DNA of 9,939 nucleotides from Bacteroidales bacterium (GTDB lineage: Bacteria > Bacteroidota > Bacteroidia > Bacteroidales > Dysgonomonadaceae), in assembly GCA_012799155.1 (NCBI GenBank), contig JAAZLV010000313.1:1-9939 (forward strand). The letters are read 5' to 3'. The position numbers and the translations under genes were made by a program. The first letter of the stretch is position 1. The number at the start of each line of letters is the position of its first letter. Below, piece after piece: positions 1-7,374 of the stretch. Below the pieces are notes generated by a model, which saw only the letters and a program-made list of their open reading frames with translations, had not been told where the DNA came from and made no database searches.

Positions 1-1511
1 TGAATGGGGTGGGGATCAAGGCTGTGAATGCTCTCTCATCCGACTTCTTCATGGTGAGCTACCGTGAGGGACAGGCCAAAGAGGTTTTTTTTAACAAGGG
101 TATCCTCCTGAAAGAAAGTGGGATAATATCCTCCGATCAGGCAAACGGCACCAGGGTGATGTTCACGCCCGATCAGGAAATATTTGGTGATTATCACTAC
201 CGTGAGGAGCACATCGAACCACTGCTGAAGAACTATGTCTTCCTCAACACAGGCCTTACAATCCTCTTCAACGGTAAAAAGTTCTTCTCAAAAAACGGAC
301 TGGAGGATCTACTCAATGAGAACCTGACATCGGAGGAGCTCTACCCCATTATTCACCTCCATGGTGAAGATATCGAGGTGGCCATCACACATACCACTCA
401 GTATGGTGAGGAGTATTACTCCTTCGTAAACGGACAGCATACATCACAGGGAGGGACCCACCTCACCGCTTTCCGTGAAGCGGTAGCGCGTGTCATCAAG
501 GAGTTCTACAACCGTAACTTTGAATATTCAGACATCCGAAATGGCATCGTAGCGGCCATAAGCATCAAGGTGGAAGAGCCTGTGTTTGAATCGCAGACCA
601 AAACAAAACTGGGGTCAAAAGAGATGACTCCTGGTGGGACGTCGGTGAGTAAACATATCAACGATTTCCTGAAAAAAGAGCTCGACAATTACCTCCACAA
701 GCATACCGATGTGGTAGAGATTCTCCAGAAGAAGATTCTCGACTCAGAGAAGGAACGCAAAGCTATTGCAGGGGTCACCAAGCTGGCACGTGAACGAGCC
801 AAGAAAGCCAACCTGCACAACAAGAAGTTGCGGGACTGCCGCATCCACTACAATGATGTGCGGGGTGACCAGCAAGAGAAGAGCAGCATCTTCATTACCG
901 AGGGTGATTCGGCCAGCGGCTCTATCACCAAGAGCCGTGATCCCAATTACCAGGCGGTTTTCAGCCTCCGTGGCAAGCCGCTCAACAGCTTTGGACTCAC
1001 GAAGAAGATCGTTTACGAAAATGAGGAGTTCAACCTGCTACAAGCTGCACTCAACATTGAGGAGAGCATGGATGAGCTGCGCTACAACAAGGTGATTATC
1101 GCCACAGATGCCGATACCGACGGCATGCATATCCGGCTGCTGTTGCTCACCTTCTTCCTTCAGTTTTTCCCCGACCTGATCAAGAAGGGACATGTCTACA
1201 TCCTGCAGACTCCTCTTTTCCGTGTACGCAACAAGAAAAAGACGATTTACTGTTATACCGAAGAGGAGCGTTTGAATGCCATCAATGAGCTGGGGCCCAA
1301 TCCGGAAATCACCCGCTTTAAGGGACTGGGTGAGATCTCGCCCGATGAGTTTCGTCATTTCATCGGTGAGGAGATACGACTCGACCGGGTTACCATGCGC
1401 AAGGAGGACCTGCTCAAGGAGTTGCTGGAGTTTTATATGGGTAAGAATACGCCAGAACGACAGAACTTTATCATCGACAACCTGGTTGTTGAAGAGGAGG
1501 GGGTTGCATAA
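1..1511 (+). CDS. parE: DNA topoisomerase IV subunit B (5'-truncated by window edge)
   Basis: ATPase and TOPRIM subunit of a type IIA topoisomerase, which with ParC decatenates daughter chromosomes in the cytoplasm. The frame is open from the first base: it reads [13 protein letters not shown], the ATP-lid part of the GHKL ATPase domain, so the GTG at position 9 is an internal valine and not a start. About 120 N-terminal residues are missing by comparison with the usual length of 620-650. A transducer domain follows, then the TOPRIM domain with EGDSA (900-914) and DADTDG (1107-1124), the acidic metal-binding residues. KGLGE near 1321 and the C-terminal [13 protein letters not shown] end are typical of the family. 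I prefer ParE over GyrB because of the C-terminal ending, the DADTDGMH wording and the coaD neighbour; the GyrB alternative is less likely but not excluded by sequence alone. The stop TAA overlaps the coaD start by one base, which suggests translational coupling. Confidence 0.93.
   Translation, partial: NGVGIKAVNALSSDFFMVSYREGQAKEVFFNKGILLKESGIISSDQANGTRVMFTPDQEIFGDYHYREEHIEPLLKNYVFLNTGLTILFNGKKFFSKNGLEDLLNENLTSEELYPIIHLHGEDIEVAITHTTQYGEEYYSFVNGQHTSQGGTHLTAFREAVARVIKEFYNRNFEYSDIRNGIVAAISIKVEEPVFESQTKTKLGSKEMTPGGTSVSKHINDFLKKELDNYLHKHTDVVEILQKKILDSEKERKAIAGVTKLARERAKKANLHNKKLRDCRIHYNDVRGDQQEKSSIFITEGDSASGSITKSRDPNYQAVFSLRGKPLNSFGLTKKIVYENEEFNLLQAALNIEESMDELRYNKVIIATDADTDGMHIRLLLLTFFLQFFPDLIKKGHVYILQTPLFRVRNKKKTIYCYTEEERLNAINELGPNPEITRFKGLGEISPDEFRHFIGEEIRLDRVTMRKEDLLKELLEFYMGKNTPERQNFIIDNLVVEEEGVA
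1495..1500 (+). promoter_or_regulatory. Shine-Dalgarno sequence for coaD inside the parE end
   Basis: AGGAGG followed by GGG lies 10 bases before the coaD ATG, inside the last codons of parE. A near-perfect Shine-Dalgarno is unusual for Bacteroidota, where initiation mostly relies on A-rich unstructured leaders. It supports the 1511 start and coupled translation. The same bases encode the Glu-Glu-Gly tail of ParE, so coincidence is possible. Confidence 0.5.
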
Positions 1512-1990
1512 TGGAAAGAATTAACAAGCGAATTGCACTTTTCCCGGGTACTTTTGATCCTTTCACCATCGGACACGAGTCGCTGGTTCGAAGGGGTTTA
1601 CAGCTGATAGATGAGATTGTGATTGCCATTGGTGTCAACGAATCGAAGAAATCATACTTCACACTCGAAGAGCGGCTGGAAATGATCCGTGACCTCTATC
1701 GTGAAGAACCTCGCGTGCGGGTGGAGAGCTACGAATCGCTTACCATAGATTTTGCCCGGGAGATCGGTGCAGGCTTCATCCTGCGGGGTATCCGATCGGT
1801 GTTTGACTTCGAGTATGAAAAAACCATTGCCGACATGAACCGAACCATTTCGGGAATCGAAACGTTTCTATTATTCACCGAGCCTGCGCTCACCCATGTC
1901 AGCTCTACACAGGTAAGAGAGCTACTACGCTACGGACATGACGTACGTCTCTTCATTCCGAAGGGGATGAGACTTAAACCTAAACCCTAA
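1511..1990 (+). CDS. coaD: phosphopantetheine adenylyltransferase (CoaD)
   Basis: Catalyses the penultimate step of coenzyme A synthesis in the cytoplasm: 4'-phosphopantetheine plus ATP gives dephospho-CoA plus pyrophosphate. The protein has 159 residues, the normal length for this hexameric nucleotidyltransferase. The N-terminal [12 protein letters not shown] (residues 11-22) holds the T-x-G-H signature for ATP phosphate binding; Lys46-Lys47 sits in the expected basic loop; [13 protein letters not shown] (91-103) matches the conserved LRGLRxxxDFEYE block; SSTQVRE (131-137) matches the ISST/S-x-x-x-E adenine-site motif. The ATG overlaps the parE stop (TAATG) and is preceded by AGGAGG, so the start is well supported. 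The S41 protease gene follows after 7 bases. No oddities are seen. Confidence 0.96.
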   Translation: MERINKRIALFPGTFDPFTIGHESLVRRGLQLIDEIVIAIGVNESKKSYFTLEERLEMIRDLYREEPRVRVESYESLTIDFAREIGAGFILRGIRSVFDFEYEKTIADMNRTISGIETFLLFTEPALTHVSSTQVRELLRYGHDVRLFIPKGMRLKPKP

Positions 1991-1997
1991 AAAAAAG

Positions 1998-3614
1998 ATG
2001 AACAAATATTCTCTGATAACTTTGCTAAGCGTCTTCCTACTTTCTGGAAACGCTTTTTCTCAATTCAGACCCACCCCTGAAGGGTTGAAGTTGGAACGAT
2101 CACTCCAGATGATTAACGGGCTCTATGTGGATGATGTGGATACCAAGGAGCTTGCAGAGGTTGCTATCCGCGCCATGCTCAAGGAGCTGGACCCTCACTC
2201 CACCTATCTTTCCGAGGAGGAGGTGAAGGCAATGAACGAGCCGTTGCAGGGTAACTTCGAAGGTATTGGCATCTCCTTCAACATGGTAACAGATACCCTC
2301 TATGTGATGGAGGTTATTGGAGGAGGTCCCTCCCAGAAGGTGGGAATCATGCCGGGTGACAAGTTCATCTACGTGAACGACACACTTATTGCCGGAGTGA
2401 AGATGACCAATCAGGATGTGATTGGCCGACTGCGGGGGCCCAAGGGTACCATCGCACAGGTGAAGGTGCAACGGCGTGGCGTGCCCGAGTTGCTCTCTTT
2501 CAGCATCATCCGCGACAAGATACCCATCACCAGTATCGATGCCGCCTACATGGTGACAGATGATATCGGCTACATACGTCTCAGTCGCTTTGGCATCACT
2601 TCGGGAGAGGAGTTCCGGGAGGCAGAAAGAAATCTCAAAAAAATGGGGATGAAACATCTGATCTTCGATCTTACAGACAATGGCGGTGGTATCCTGCAAA
2701 CAGCAAATGAGATCGCTAGTGAGTTCCTCGGTGACGACAAGCTGATTGTATACACAGAAGGAAAAAATCAGCCACGTTACACCATGAATGCCACCGGCAA
2801 GGGAGAATTCAACGGAGGTAAGGTGGTGGTGCTTGTAAACAGCAACTCCGCTTCAGCCAGTGAGATCCTGGCCGGAGCGTTACAGGACTGGGACCGGGCT
2901 GTGATTGTGGGGCGCAGGACCTTTGGAAAAGGTCTTGTGCAACGGCAACTTCCCCTTCCCGACGGTACCATGATACGGCTCACCGTAGCCCGTTACTATA
3001 CCCCCACTGGGAGAAGTATCCAGAAGCCTTACGTTCCTGGTGATCCGGATGGTTATCAGCAGGATTTCATGAACCGGTTTGAGCATGGAGAACTTTTTGA
3101 TGCAGACAGTATCCGTTTTCCCGACTCTCTCAAATACACAACCCTGGTGAACAAACGAACCGTTTATGGCGGTGGCGGAATCATGCCGGATTACTTTGTA
3201 CCGATGGACACCACGGGTACCATGCTCCATGCCCGTCTCAATGCCAAAGGGGTCATCAACAAGGTAGCCATCTCGGAGGTGGACAAGAAACGTAAAGAGT
3301 TGCTTCACAGCTACCCCGATGCGCGAACTTTCGCCAATGATTATGAAGTTCCCGCCCAGTTGGCTGAAAAGATTCGGGAGCAGGCAATGACCGACAGCGT
3401 TGAGTGGGATGAGGATCAGTATGAAACGTCAAGTTCATTGATACTCCTACAGCTTAAGGCATTGATTGGACGTGACCTGTACGACTCCTCCGCATTCTTC
3501 CGCATCATCAATGAGCAAAATGAAATCTTCCGTGAAGGTCTCCGGATCATTTCTGATGAACAACGTTATGGGTCTCTTTTAAAAGGTTTTGGCAGCAATT
3601 TCGCACAACAATAA
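1998..3614 (+). CDS. secreted S41-family (CtpA/Prc-type) carboxy-terminal processing protease with PDZ domain
   Basis: Serine protease of MEROPS family S41, expected to trim or degrade proteins in the periplasm after recognising C-terminal tails. The 538 residues begin with a signal peptide (residues 1 to about 21, MNKYSLITLLSVFLLSGNAF then SQ). A helical segment (about 25-80) precedes a PDZ domain (about 85-165, with GIGISF and a GVGIMPGD-like turn). The catalytic core follows: FDLTDNGGG at 223-231, then SASASE at 284-289 and FGKG at 309-312. Spacing identifies Ser286 as nucleophile and Lys311 as general base, 25 residues apart as in E. coli Prc and plant D1 protease. GKGLVQ supplies the conserved Gln315. 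The final ~180 residues are a C-terminal extension I cannot assign. The start ATG follows an A-run, a normal Bacteroidota leader. It lies 7 bases after coaD and 13 before the PPK2 gene. The specific substrate is unknown. Confidence 0.93.
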   Translation: MNKYSLITLLSVFLLSGNAFSQFRPTPEGLKLERSLQMINGLYVDDVDTKELAEVAIRAMLKELDPHSTYLSEEEVKAMNEPLQGNFEGIGISFNMVTDTLYVMEVIGGGPSQKVGIMPGDKFIYVNDTLIAGVKMTNQDVIGRLRGPKGTIAQVKVQRRGVPELLSFSIIRDKIPITSIDAAYMVTDDIGYIRLSRFGITSGEEFREAERNLKKMGMKHLIFDLTDNGGGILQTANEIASEFLGDDKLIVYTEGKNQPRYTMNATGKGEFNGGKVVVLVNSNSASASEILAGALQDWDRAVIVGRRTFGKGLVQRQLPLPDGTMIRLTVARYYTPTGRSIQKPYVPGDPDGYQQDFMNRFEHGELFDADSIRFPDSLKYTTLVNKRTVYGGGGIMPDYFVPMDTTGTMLHARLNAKGVINKVAISEVDKKRKELLHSYPDARTFANDYEVPAQLAEKIREQAMTDSVEWDEDQYETSSSLILLQLKALIGRDLYDSSAFFRIINEQNEIFREGLRIISDEQRYGSLLKGFGSNFAQQ

Positions 3615-3627
3615 AAACTGATTCTAT

Positions 3628-4500
3628 ATGAATTACGATTACAGCAAACTGCGAGTTGAAGGCGGCACTAAGGTAAACCTGAAGAATTTTGCCACCTGCG
3701 AGGATGGAGGCTTCACAAAGAAAACGGCGAAGAGAGAGATCAAGGACAACATCAAGGAACTGAAAGAATTGCAGGAGATGTTCTATGCAGACGACCGTTA
3801 CTCGCTGCTGATCATCCTGCAGGCACGTGATGCAGCTGGCAAGGATGGTGTGATCCGCCATGTAATGTCGGGCATCAACCCTCAGGGATGTCGCGTGCAT
3901 AGCTTTAAGACACCCACAAAGACCGAGCTGGAACATGATTATTTCTGGCGGCACTACAGGGCACTGCCGCAGCGTGGCATGATCGAGATCTTCAATCGTT
4001 CTCACTATGAGAACGTGCTTGCTACGAAAGTGAACCCGCAGTGGATCCTCAACGAGCGTATTCCCGGCTACGAGTCGGTAGAGAAAATTGATCAACAGTT
4101 CTGGGACAGCCGTTACGAAGCTATCAATGCAATAGAGAAGCATCTTCATCAGAATGGCACGCGCATCCTCAAGTTCTTCCTGAATGTCTCCAAAGAGGAG
4201 CAGAAAGAGCGTTTTCTCTCCCGTATCGATGAACCGCAAAAGAATTGGAAGTTCAGCACAGCCGATCTTCAGGTACGTTCACAATGGGATGCTTATGAGG
4301 AGGCGTTTGAAGAGATGCTGGAGAAGACCTCCATGCCCCACGCACCCTGGTATGTAATCCCTGCAGACAAGAAGTTCTTCGCCCGCGTGGCCGTTGGGGA
4401 TATCATCCTGGAACTCTTTCGTTCGCTCGACCTGCACTATCCGCCTGCAGAGTCGCAGGAGATGCTTGCCGAAGCAAGAGAATTGCTTGAGAGGGAATAG
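3628..4500 (+). CDS. PPK2-family polyphosphate:nucleotide phosphotransferase
   Basis: Cytoplasmic P-loop kinase that moves phosphate between inorganic polyphosphate and nucleotides; family members make ADP or ATP from AMP or ADP using polyphosphate, or run in reverse. The protein is 290 residues, with a TIGR03709-like pattern. The Walker A region is ARDAAGKDG (66-74), with Asp68 and Lys72 as the expected polyphosphate/nucleotide-binding residues. INPQGCRVHSFKTPTKTELEHDYFWR (83-108 in part) is the strongly conserved core. The Walker B region is IFNRSHYE (121-128), with Asn where many PPK2 enzymes have Asp in DRSWY. The lid helices (RFLSRIDEP to SQWDAYEEAFEEML, 195-231) carry the basic and acidic residues that close over the substrate. 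The preference for AMP or ADP cannot be decided here. The gene sits 13 bases after the protease and 15 bases before the BNR gene. The long reverse-strand frame inside it is a shadow. Confidence 0.93.
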   Translation: MNYDYSKLRVEGGTKVNLKNFATCEDGGFTKKTAKREIKDNIKELKELQEMFYADDRYSLLIILQARDAAGKDGVIRHVMSGINPQGCRVHSFKTPTKTELEHDYFWRHYRALPQRGMIEIFNRSHYENVLATKVNPQWILNERIPGYESVEKIDQQFWDSRYEAINAIEKHLHQNGTRILKFFLNVSKEEQKERFLSRIDEPQKNWKFSTADLQVRSQWDAYEEAFEEMLEKTSMPHAPWYVIPADKKFFARVAVGDIILELFRSLDLHYPPAESQEMLAEARELLERE

Positions 4501-4515
4501 TTGCTGTTTGAAAAG

Positions 4516-5808
4516 ATGAAGAGAATGCTCTCACTGCTCGCCCTGTTGCTGCCACTATCAGCCATTTATCCACAAAAGCTGGTTGATACGGGAGGATATG
4601 GCTATGCAGCGAACTCAGTGAATACGGCTATCTTCCGAACCAACTCTCTGGTAACTCACAAAGACTCTCAATATCTCGCCTTTTGGGATGGTGAAGGGTA
4701 CTTGGTTCTGGGAAAAAGAGGTGTAGACTCTGAAAAATGGACGCTTTGTGTGACACAGCACAGGGGAAATGTGAAGGATGCGCACAACGTGATCAGTCTT
4801 ATGGTAGATGGAGAGGGATATCTCCATGTAGCATTCGACCATCATGATACCCCCCTCCGCTATTGCCGTGGTGTAAGGCCTGGATCGCTCATATTGGGAG
4901 AGCCGGAGTTGATGACCGGACAGGATGAGGATCGAGTCACCTATCCCGGTTTTTACCGTCTTCCTGACGGAGATTTGATCTTTACCTACCGCTCGGGTGC
5001 AAGCGGGAGGGGAAACCTGGTCATGAATCGTTACGACACAGCTTCAAAAAAATGGGAGCGGCTGCACAACATTCTCATCGACGGAGAAGAGGAGCGAAGC
5101 GCTTACTGGCAAATGTTTGTTGATAAAAAAGGGAGCATCCATCTCTCATGGGTCTGGCGTGAGACATGGGATGTGGCTACAAACCATGATCTCTGTTATG
5201 CCCGCTCTGATGATGGGGGCGTCAGCTGGATAAAATCGAACGGCGATCCTTACCGGTTGCCCATCACTGCCGAGAATGCCGAATATGCATGGCTGATTCC
5301 CATGGGAAGTGAGTTGATCAATCAGACCAGTATGAGTGCCGACCGAAAGGGGAATCCCTATATTGCCGGTTACTGGAGAGATCAGGGGAGTGATATACCG
5401 CAATATAGACTGGTATGGTTCGATGGAATCAGATGGCAACAACAGCAGGTAGCAGAAAGAAAGACTCCCTTCTCCCTTTCTGGTGGGGGTACGAAGATGA
5501 TTCCCATCTCCCGTCCTCAGCTTGCAATCGATGAGAAGCGTGGAGGTAACATCATCTATTATCTTTTTCGCGATGTAGAGCGCGGGAGCAAGGTGACTCT
5601 GGCGAAAAATGTATCAGGAACAAAGAGCGATTGGGAGGTGATTGACTTGACTGACTTTTCTGTTGATGCCTGGGAGCCATCATTCGATACGGAGCTCTGG
5701 AAAGAGAAACAGAAGTTGCACATCTACGTGCAGCGCAGCAGCCAGGGTGATGGTGAAAAAACTACTGACCTGGAGCCCCAGCCTCTATATCTGCTGGAGT
5801 ATGAGTGA
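4516..5808 (+). CDS. secreted BNR-4/Asp-box beta-propeller protein, possible polysaccharide lyase-like
   Basis: Exported protein of unknown substrate. I place the start at ATG 4516 instead of the TTG at 4501, because the ATG gives a clean signal peptide (MKRMLSLLALLLPLSA) and the TTG would add five residues; the mature part probably begins near the YPQK that follows. The 430-residue protein has an Asp-box, SDDGGVSW (residues 231-238 from the ATG; SxDxGxxW), and several KWxxL-type strand ends, indicating a multi-bladed beta-propeller. The block NVKDAHNVISLMVDGEGYLHV followed by FDHHDTPLRY is the wording I associate with the BNR_4 family, which includes proteins related to ulvan/glucuronate-type polysaccharide lyases. 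His90 and His110 are 20 residues apart, reminiscent of the paired catalytic histidines of PL24/PL25 lyases, but enzyme activity is only an inference. It may alternatively be a non-catalytic glycan-binding protein. It lacks SusC/SusD neighbours in this window. Confidence 0.75.
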   Translation: MKRMLSLLALLLPLSAIYPQKLVDTGGYGYAANSVNTAIFRTNSLVTHKDSQYLAFWDGEGYLVLGKRGVDSEKWTLCVTQHRGNVKDAHNVISLMVDGEGYLHVAFDHHDTPLRYCRGVRPGSLILGEPELMTGQDEDRVTYPGFYRLPDGDLIFTYRSGASGRGNLVMNRYDTASKKWERLHNILIDGEEERSAYWQMFVDKKGSIHLSWVWRETWDVATNHDLCYARSDDGGVSWIKSNGDPYRLPITAENAEYAWLIPMGSELINQTSMSADRKGNPYIAGYWRDQGSDIPQYRLVWFDGIRWQQQQVAERKTPFSLSGGGTKMIPISRPQLAIDEKRGGNIIYYLFRDVERGSKVTLAKNVSGTKSDWEVIDLTDFSVDAWEPSFDTELWKEKQKLHIYVQRSSQGDGEKTTDLEPQPLYLLEYE

Positions 5809-5826
5809 AGCGGATTCAATACCCTG

Positions 5827-6189
5827 CTACCTCCTCTCGCGGAGGTAATTGTCCAGTCGTGTGATCAACCAGAAAATGCTGAATATCAGACTTACCAATA
5901 CCACTGTTCCCCAAAATTTCGGCGATTGAAGAAATGCCTCTCCAAGCAACAGGTAGGCGCCACCAACGATAGCTGCCAACAGGATATACATTGCCCCGAA
6001 GATATTTCCCAGATCCCTCAGTAAAGAGACGCTTTTCTTTGCTAAGGGCGCTTTTTTGCGGGTGAGTGCATGCTCCGCCTCTATCTGATGCATGATGCGG
6101 TATTGCAGATTCTCCGGTGCCTTTTTGGCGGCCGATCGCATCAGCTCTCTTAATTGTTTATCCTCTGTCTCTGTTCTTATCTCTTTCAT
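5827..6189 (-). CDS. small two-helix membrane protein downstream of ECF sigma factor; putative anti-sigma/signalling partner
   Basis: I do not recognise a named family with certainty. The 120-residue protein has a charged, helical N-terminal half (about 1-60, with LRELMRSAAKKAPENLQYRIMHQIEAE), two hydrophobic segments (about 64-83, GAMYILLAAIVGGAYLLL, and 92-111, FWGTVVLVSLIFSIFWLIT) and a short basic tail RLDNYLRERR. The layout predicts both termini in the cytoplasm. It is the last gene of the minus-strand operon, 57 bases after the sigma gene. Position and shape suggest that the N-terminal region binds the sigma factor, as in many short Bacteroidota anti-sigma-like proteins. However, there is no zinc-binding H-x3-C-x2-C motif and no FecR-type domain, so this role is inference from context. 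Its stop is only 18 bases from the convergent BNR gene stop. Confidence 0.75.
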   Translation of the reverse strand: MKEIRTETEDKQLRELMRSAAKKAPENLQYRIMHQIEAEHALTRKKAPLAKKSVSLLRDLGNIFGAMYILLAAIVGGAYLLLGEAFLQSPKFWGTVVLVSLIFSIFWLITRLDNYLRERR

Positions 6190-6246
6190 CGTGTTTCGCT
6201 TTTGTCCCTGTGTATGGGCATTTTCCTATAACCAGATAATAACCGA

Positions 6247-6807
6247 TTAGTCGTAACCAATCTCTTCCATACTGTATGTCGCAGTCATCAGTTCCTTGAA
6301 CATCTTTCGAGCCCGGAAGAGTTTTACCTTTACGTTTGGTTCGTTCAATCCGGTTATTGAAGCGATCTCCTTCACCGGATGATCCTCCATATAATACAAT
6401 GTCAGCAGCAATGCGTCTCCTATTGGCATTCGCTCCAGCACATCCATCACCACCCCCTTGCGTTCTCTCTCCGTCAGTCTGGCATCAGCTCCCTGATCTG
6501 TCAGATCCGTTGCATGCTCTATCTCTATCTCGTTCATTCCTGACCATATGCGTGTTTTGGAATGAGTAACCGCCGTGTTGTAGACGATTCGGTAGAGCCA
6601 GGTGGAGAATTTGCTCTCAGAACGGAAGGTGTGCAGGTTACGGTAAGCTTTCACATAACTCTCCTGCACCACATCTTCCGCATCCTGCATATTGCCGCAT
6701 ATCCGATAGGCGATTGTGATTGCCATATCCTGATAGGTCTCGACAAAATATGCGAACGCGGAAGTGTTGCCCGAGAGCACTTGCTGCACACGCTGATTTT
6801 CGTTCAT
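6247..6807 (-). CDS. RNA polymerase ECF-type sigma-70 family factor
   Basis: Group 4 (ECF) sigma factor that directs RNA polymerase to a specific promoter set, normally released from an anti-sigma partner by a signal. I choose ATG 6807 over the GTG one codon upstream, giving 186 residues (MNENQRVQQVL). Region 2 spans about 16-85: the core-binding NMQDAEDVVQESYVKAYRNL (39-58) and the -10 recognition part TFRSESKFSTWLYRIVYN (60-77). Region 4 spans about 122-174: LERMPIGDALLLTLYYMEDHPVKEIA, then a helix-turn-helix ITGLNEPNVKVKLFRARKMF (151-170) for -35-type recognition. There is no region 3 or 1.1, as expected. It starts 9 bases after the stop of the DUF6249-like gene, and the membrane protein gene follows. 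The short C-terminal tail after region 4 is unremarkable. The regulon is unknown. Confidence 0.94.
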   Translation of the reverse strand: MNENQRVQQVLSGNTSAFAYFVETYQDMAITIAYRICGNMQDAEDVVQESYVKAYRNLHTFRSESKFSTWLYRIVYNTAVTHSKTRIWSGMNEIEIEHATDLTDQGADARLTERERKGVVMDVLERMPIGDALLLTLYYMEDHPVKEIASITGLNEPNVKVKLFRARKMFKELMTATYSMEEIGYD

Positions 6808-6816
6808 CACAACCGT

Positions 6817-7209
6817 TTATCCCAGTTCGTTCTCCTCCTGCTGTGGACCAAAAAACATTTTACGTGTCGCCAGGAAATAGACCAGATAACCTATCCCCAG
6901 GAAAAAGACCACACTGGCACCAGTGACCCAGAATTCGTTCCCATGTCCAATCACCAGGTACTCCGAACAGAGGAATCCCACGATGATGCCGATACCCAAA
7001 GCGATCAGCACGATGCCGTTGCGTAGCGATACCAAGCGGTTGGGATTGCTCTTCTGTTTTGTTTTGTTGGGTGGGATGATGCCCTGTTCAATCAGTCCCA
7101 TTCGTTCCCGATGTTCGTTCCGGATAGCATTTAATCCGATCACCAGACCGGTGGCGATGGGCAGTCCTACTGCACAAAGGATGGCTACAATTGGTATCAA
7201 ATCTTCCAT
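6817..7209 (-). CDS. DUF6249-like membrane protein, first gene of the sigma operon
   Basis: Protein of unknown function, 130 residues, resembling the Bacteroidota DUF6249 family that commonly neighbours ECF sigma genes. It begins with a hydrophobic helix (about 4-25, LIPIVAILCAVGLPIATGLVIG). A charged cytoplasmic stretch follows, containing RNEHRERMGLIEQGIIPP (30-47), where the RxxLIE-x-G pattern is typical of the family, and then a Lys/Asn-rich linker. Two more helices lie at about 65-83 (IVLIALGIGIIVGFLC) and 92-113. The C-terminus is polar, ending GPQQEENELG. Three membrane segments are therefore predicted. It is the promoter-proximal gene of the operon, with the sigma gene 9 bases downstream. 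The start ATG 7209 follows an A/T-rich leader of about 70 bases. A sensory or accessory role for the sigma factor is a guess from linkage alone. Confidence 0.85.
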   Translation of the reverse strand: MEDLIPIVAILCAVGLPIATGLVIGLNAIRNEHRERMGLIEQGIIPPNKTKQKSNPNRLVSLRNGIVLIALGIGIIVGFLCSEYLVIGHGNEFWVTGASVVFFLGIGYLVYFLATRKMFFGPQQEENELG

Positions 7210-7228
7210 ATTCGCATGTTTTTAATTA

Positions 7229-7265
7229 AGTGAATCAATCTGTTTACATGCATAGGACATTCACT
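7229..7265. repeat. 7-base inverted repeat in the leader of the sigma operon
   Basis: AGTGAAT (7229-7235) and ATTCACT (7259-7265) are exact inverted copies separated by 23 bases. They lie in the predicted untranslated leader of the minus operon and could form a weak hairpin or a two-half-site operator. Seven-base matches at this spacing are common by chance. Confidence 0.2.
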
Positions 7266-7280
7266 GACTTCATTCGGTTA

Positions 7281-7288
7281 CAAAAATA
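7281..7288 (-). promoter_or_regulatory. candidate -7 promoter element of the sigma operon
   Basis: Read on the minus strand the bases are TATTTTTG, an exact match to the Bacteroidota primary-sigma -7 consensus TAnnTTTG. Transcription would begin near 7275, giving a leader of roughly 65 bases before the DUF6249-like ATG at 7209. A convincing -33 TTTG about 19 bases further upstream is not seen; the nearest T-run is TTTA at 7305-7308 with too short a spacer. The region is A/T-rich, so chance matches are not rare. Confidence 0.45.
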
Positions 7289-7310
7289 TGAAACATTTTT
7301 TCCCTAAAGC

Positions 7311-7331
7311 GATTAATTGTCGACAATAATC
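7311..7331. promoter_or_regulatory. palindromic candidate operator in the divergent gap
   Basis: ATTGTCGACAAT (7316-7327) is a perfect 12-base palindrome. Allowing one bulged A, the flanking GATT and AATC extend the pairing to ten base pairs over 7311-7331. It lies just upstream of the candidate minus-strand -7 box (about position -40) and about 45 bases upstream of the plus-strand candidate box, which is a sensible place for a dimeric regulator. The binding protein is unknown; roughly two perfect 12-base palindromes are expected by chance in 10 kb. Confidence 0.35.
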
Positions 7332-7374
7332 AATTTTTTAAGGTTTTCAATGCCCATAAATCTTCGAAATTGAG

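Noticed and set aside
9..11. GTG as the start of the first gene
   Set aside because: The frame continues upstream as L-N-G before [10 protein letters not shown], a conserved type IIA topoisomerase block, so the valine is internal and the gene is cut by the window edge.
2100..2699. Reverse-strand frame of 199 codons inside the S41 protease gene
   Set aside because: Antisense to the PDZ and core domains; His/Leu-rich composition typical of a shadow frame.
3547..4239. Reverse-strand frame of 230 codons over the PPK2 gene
   Set aside because: It overlaps two well-supported plus-strand genes, and its predicted protein shows no known motif or domain order.
5828..5847. Hairpin TACCTCC/GGAGGTA as a terminator
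   Set aside because: Stem of seven base pairs, within a coding region end, and no T-run on either strand; not enough for an intrinsic terminator call.
7245..7254. ATGCAT-centred palindrome in the leader of the sigma operon
   Set aside because: A six-base palindrome in A/T-rich sequence is expected by chance and has no supporting context.
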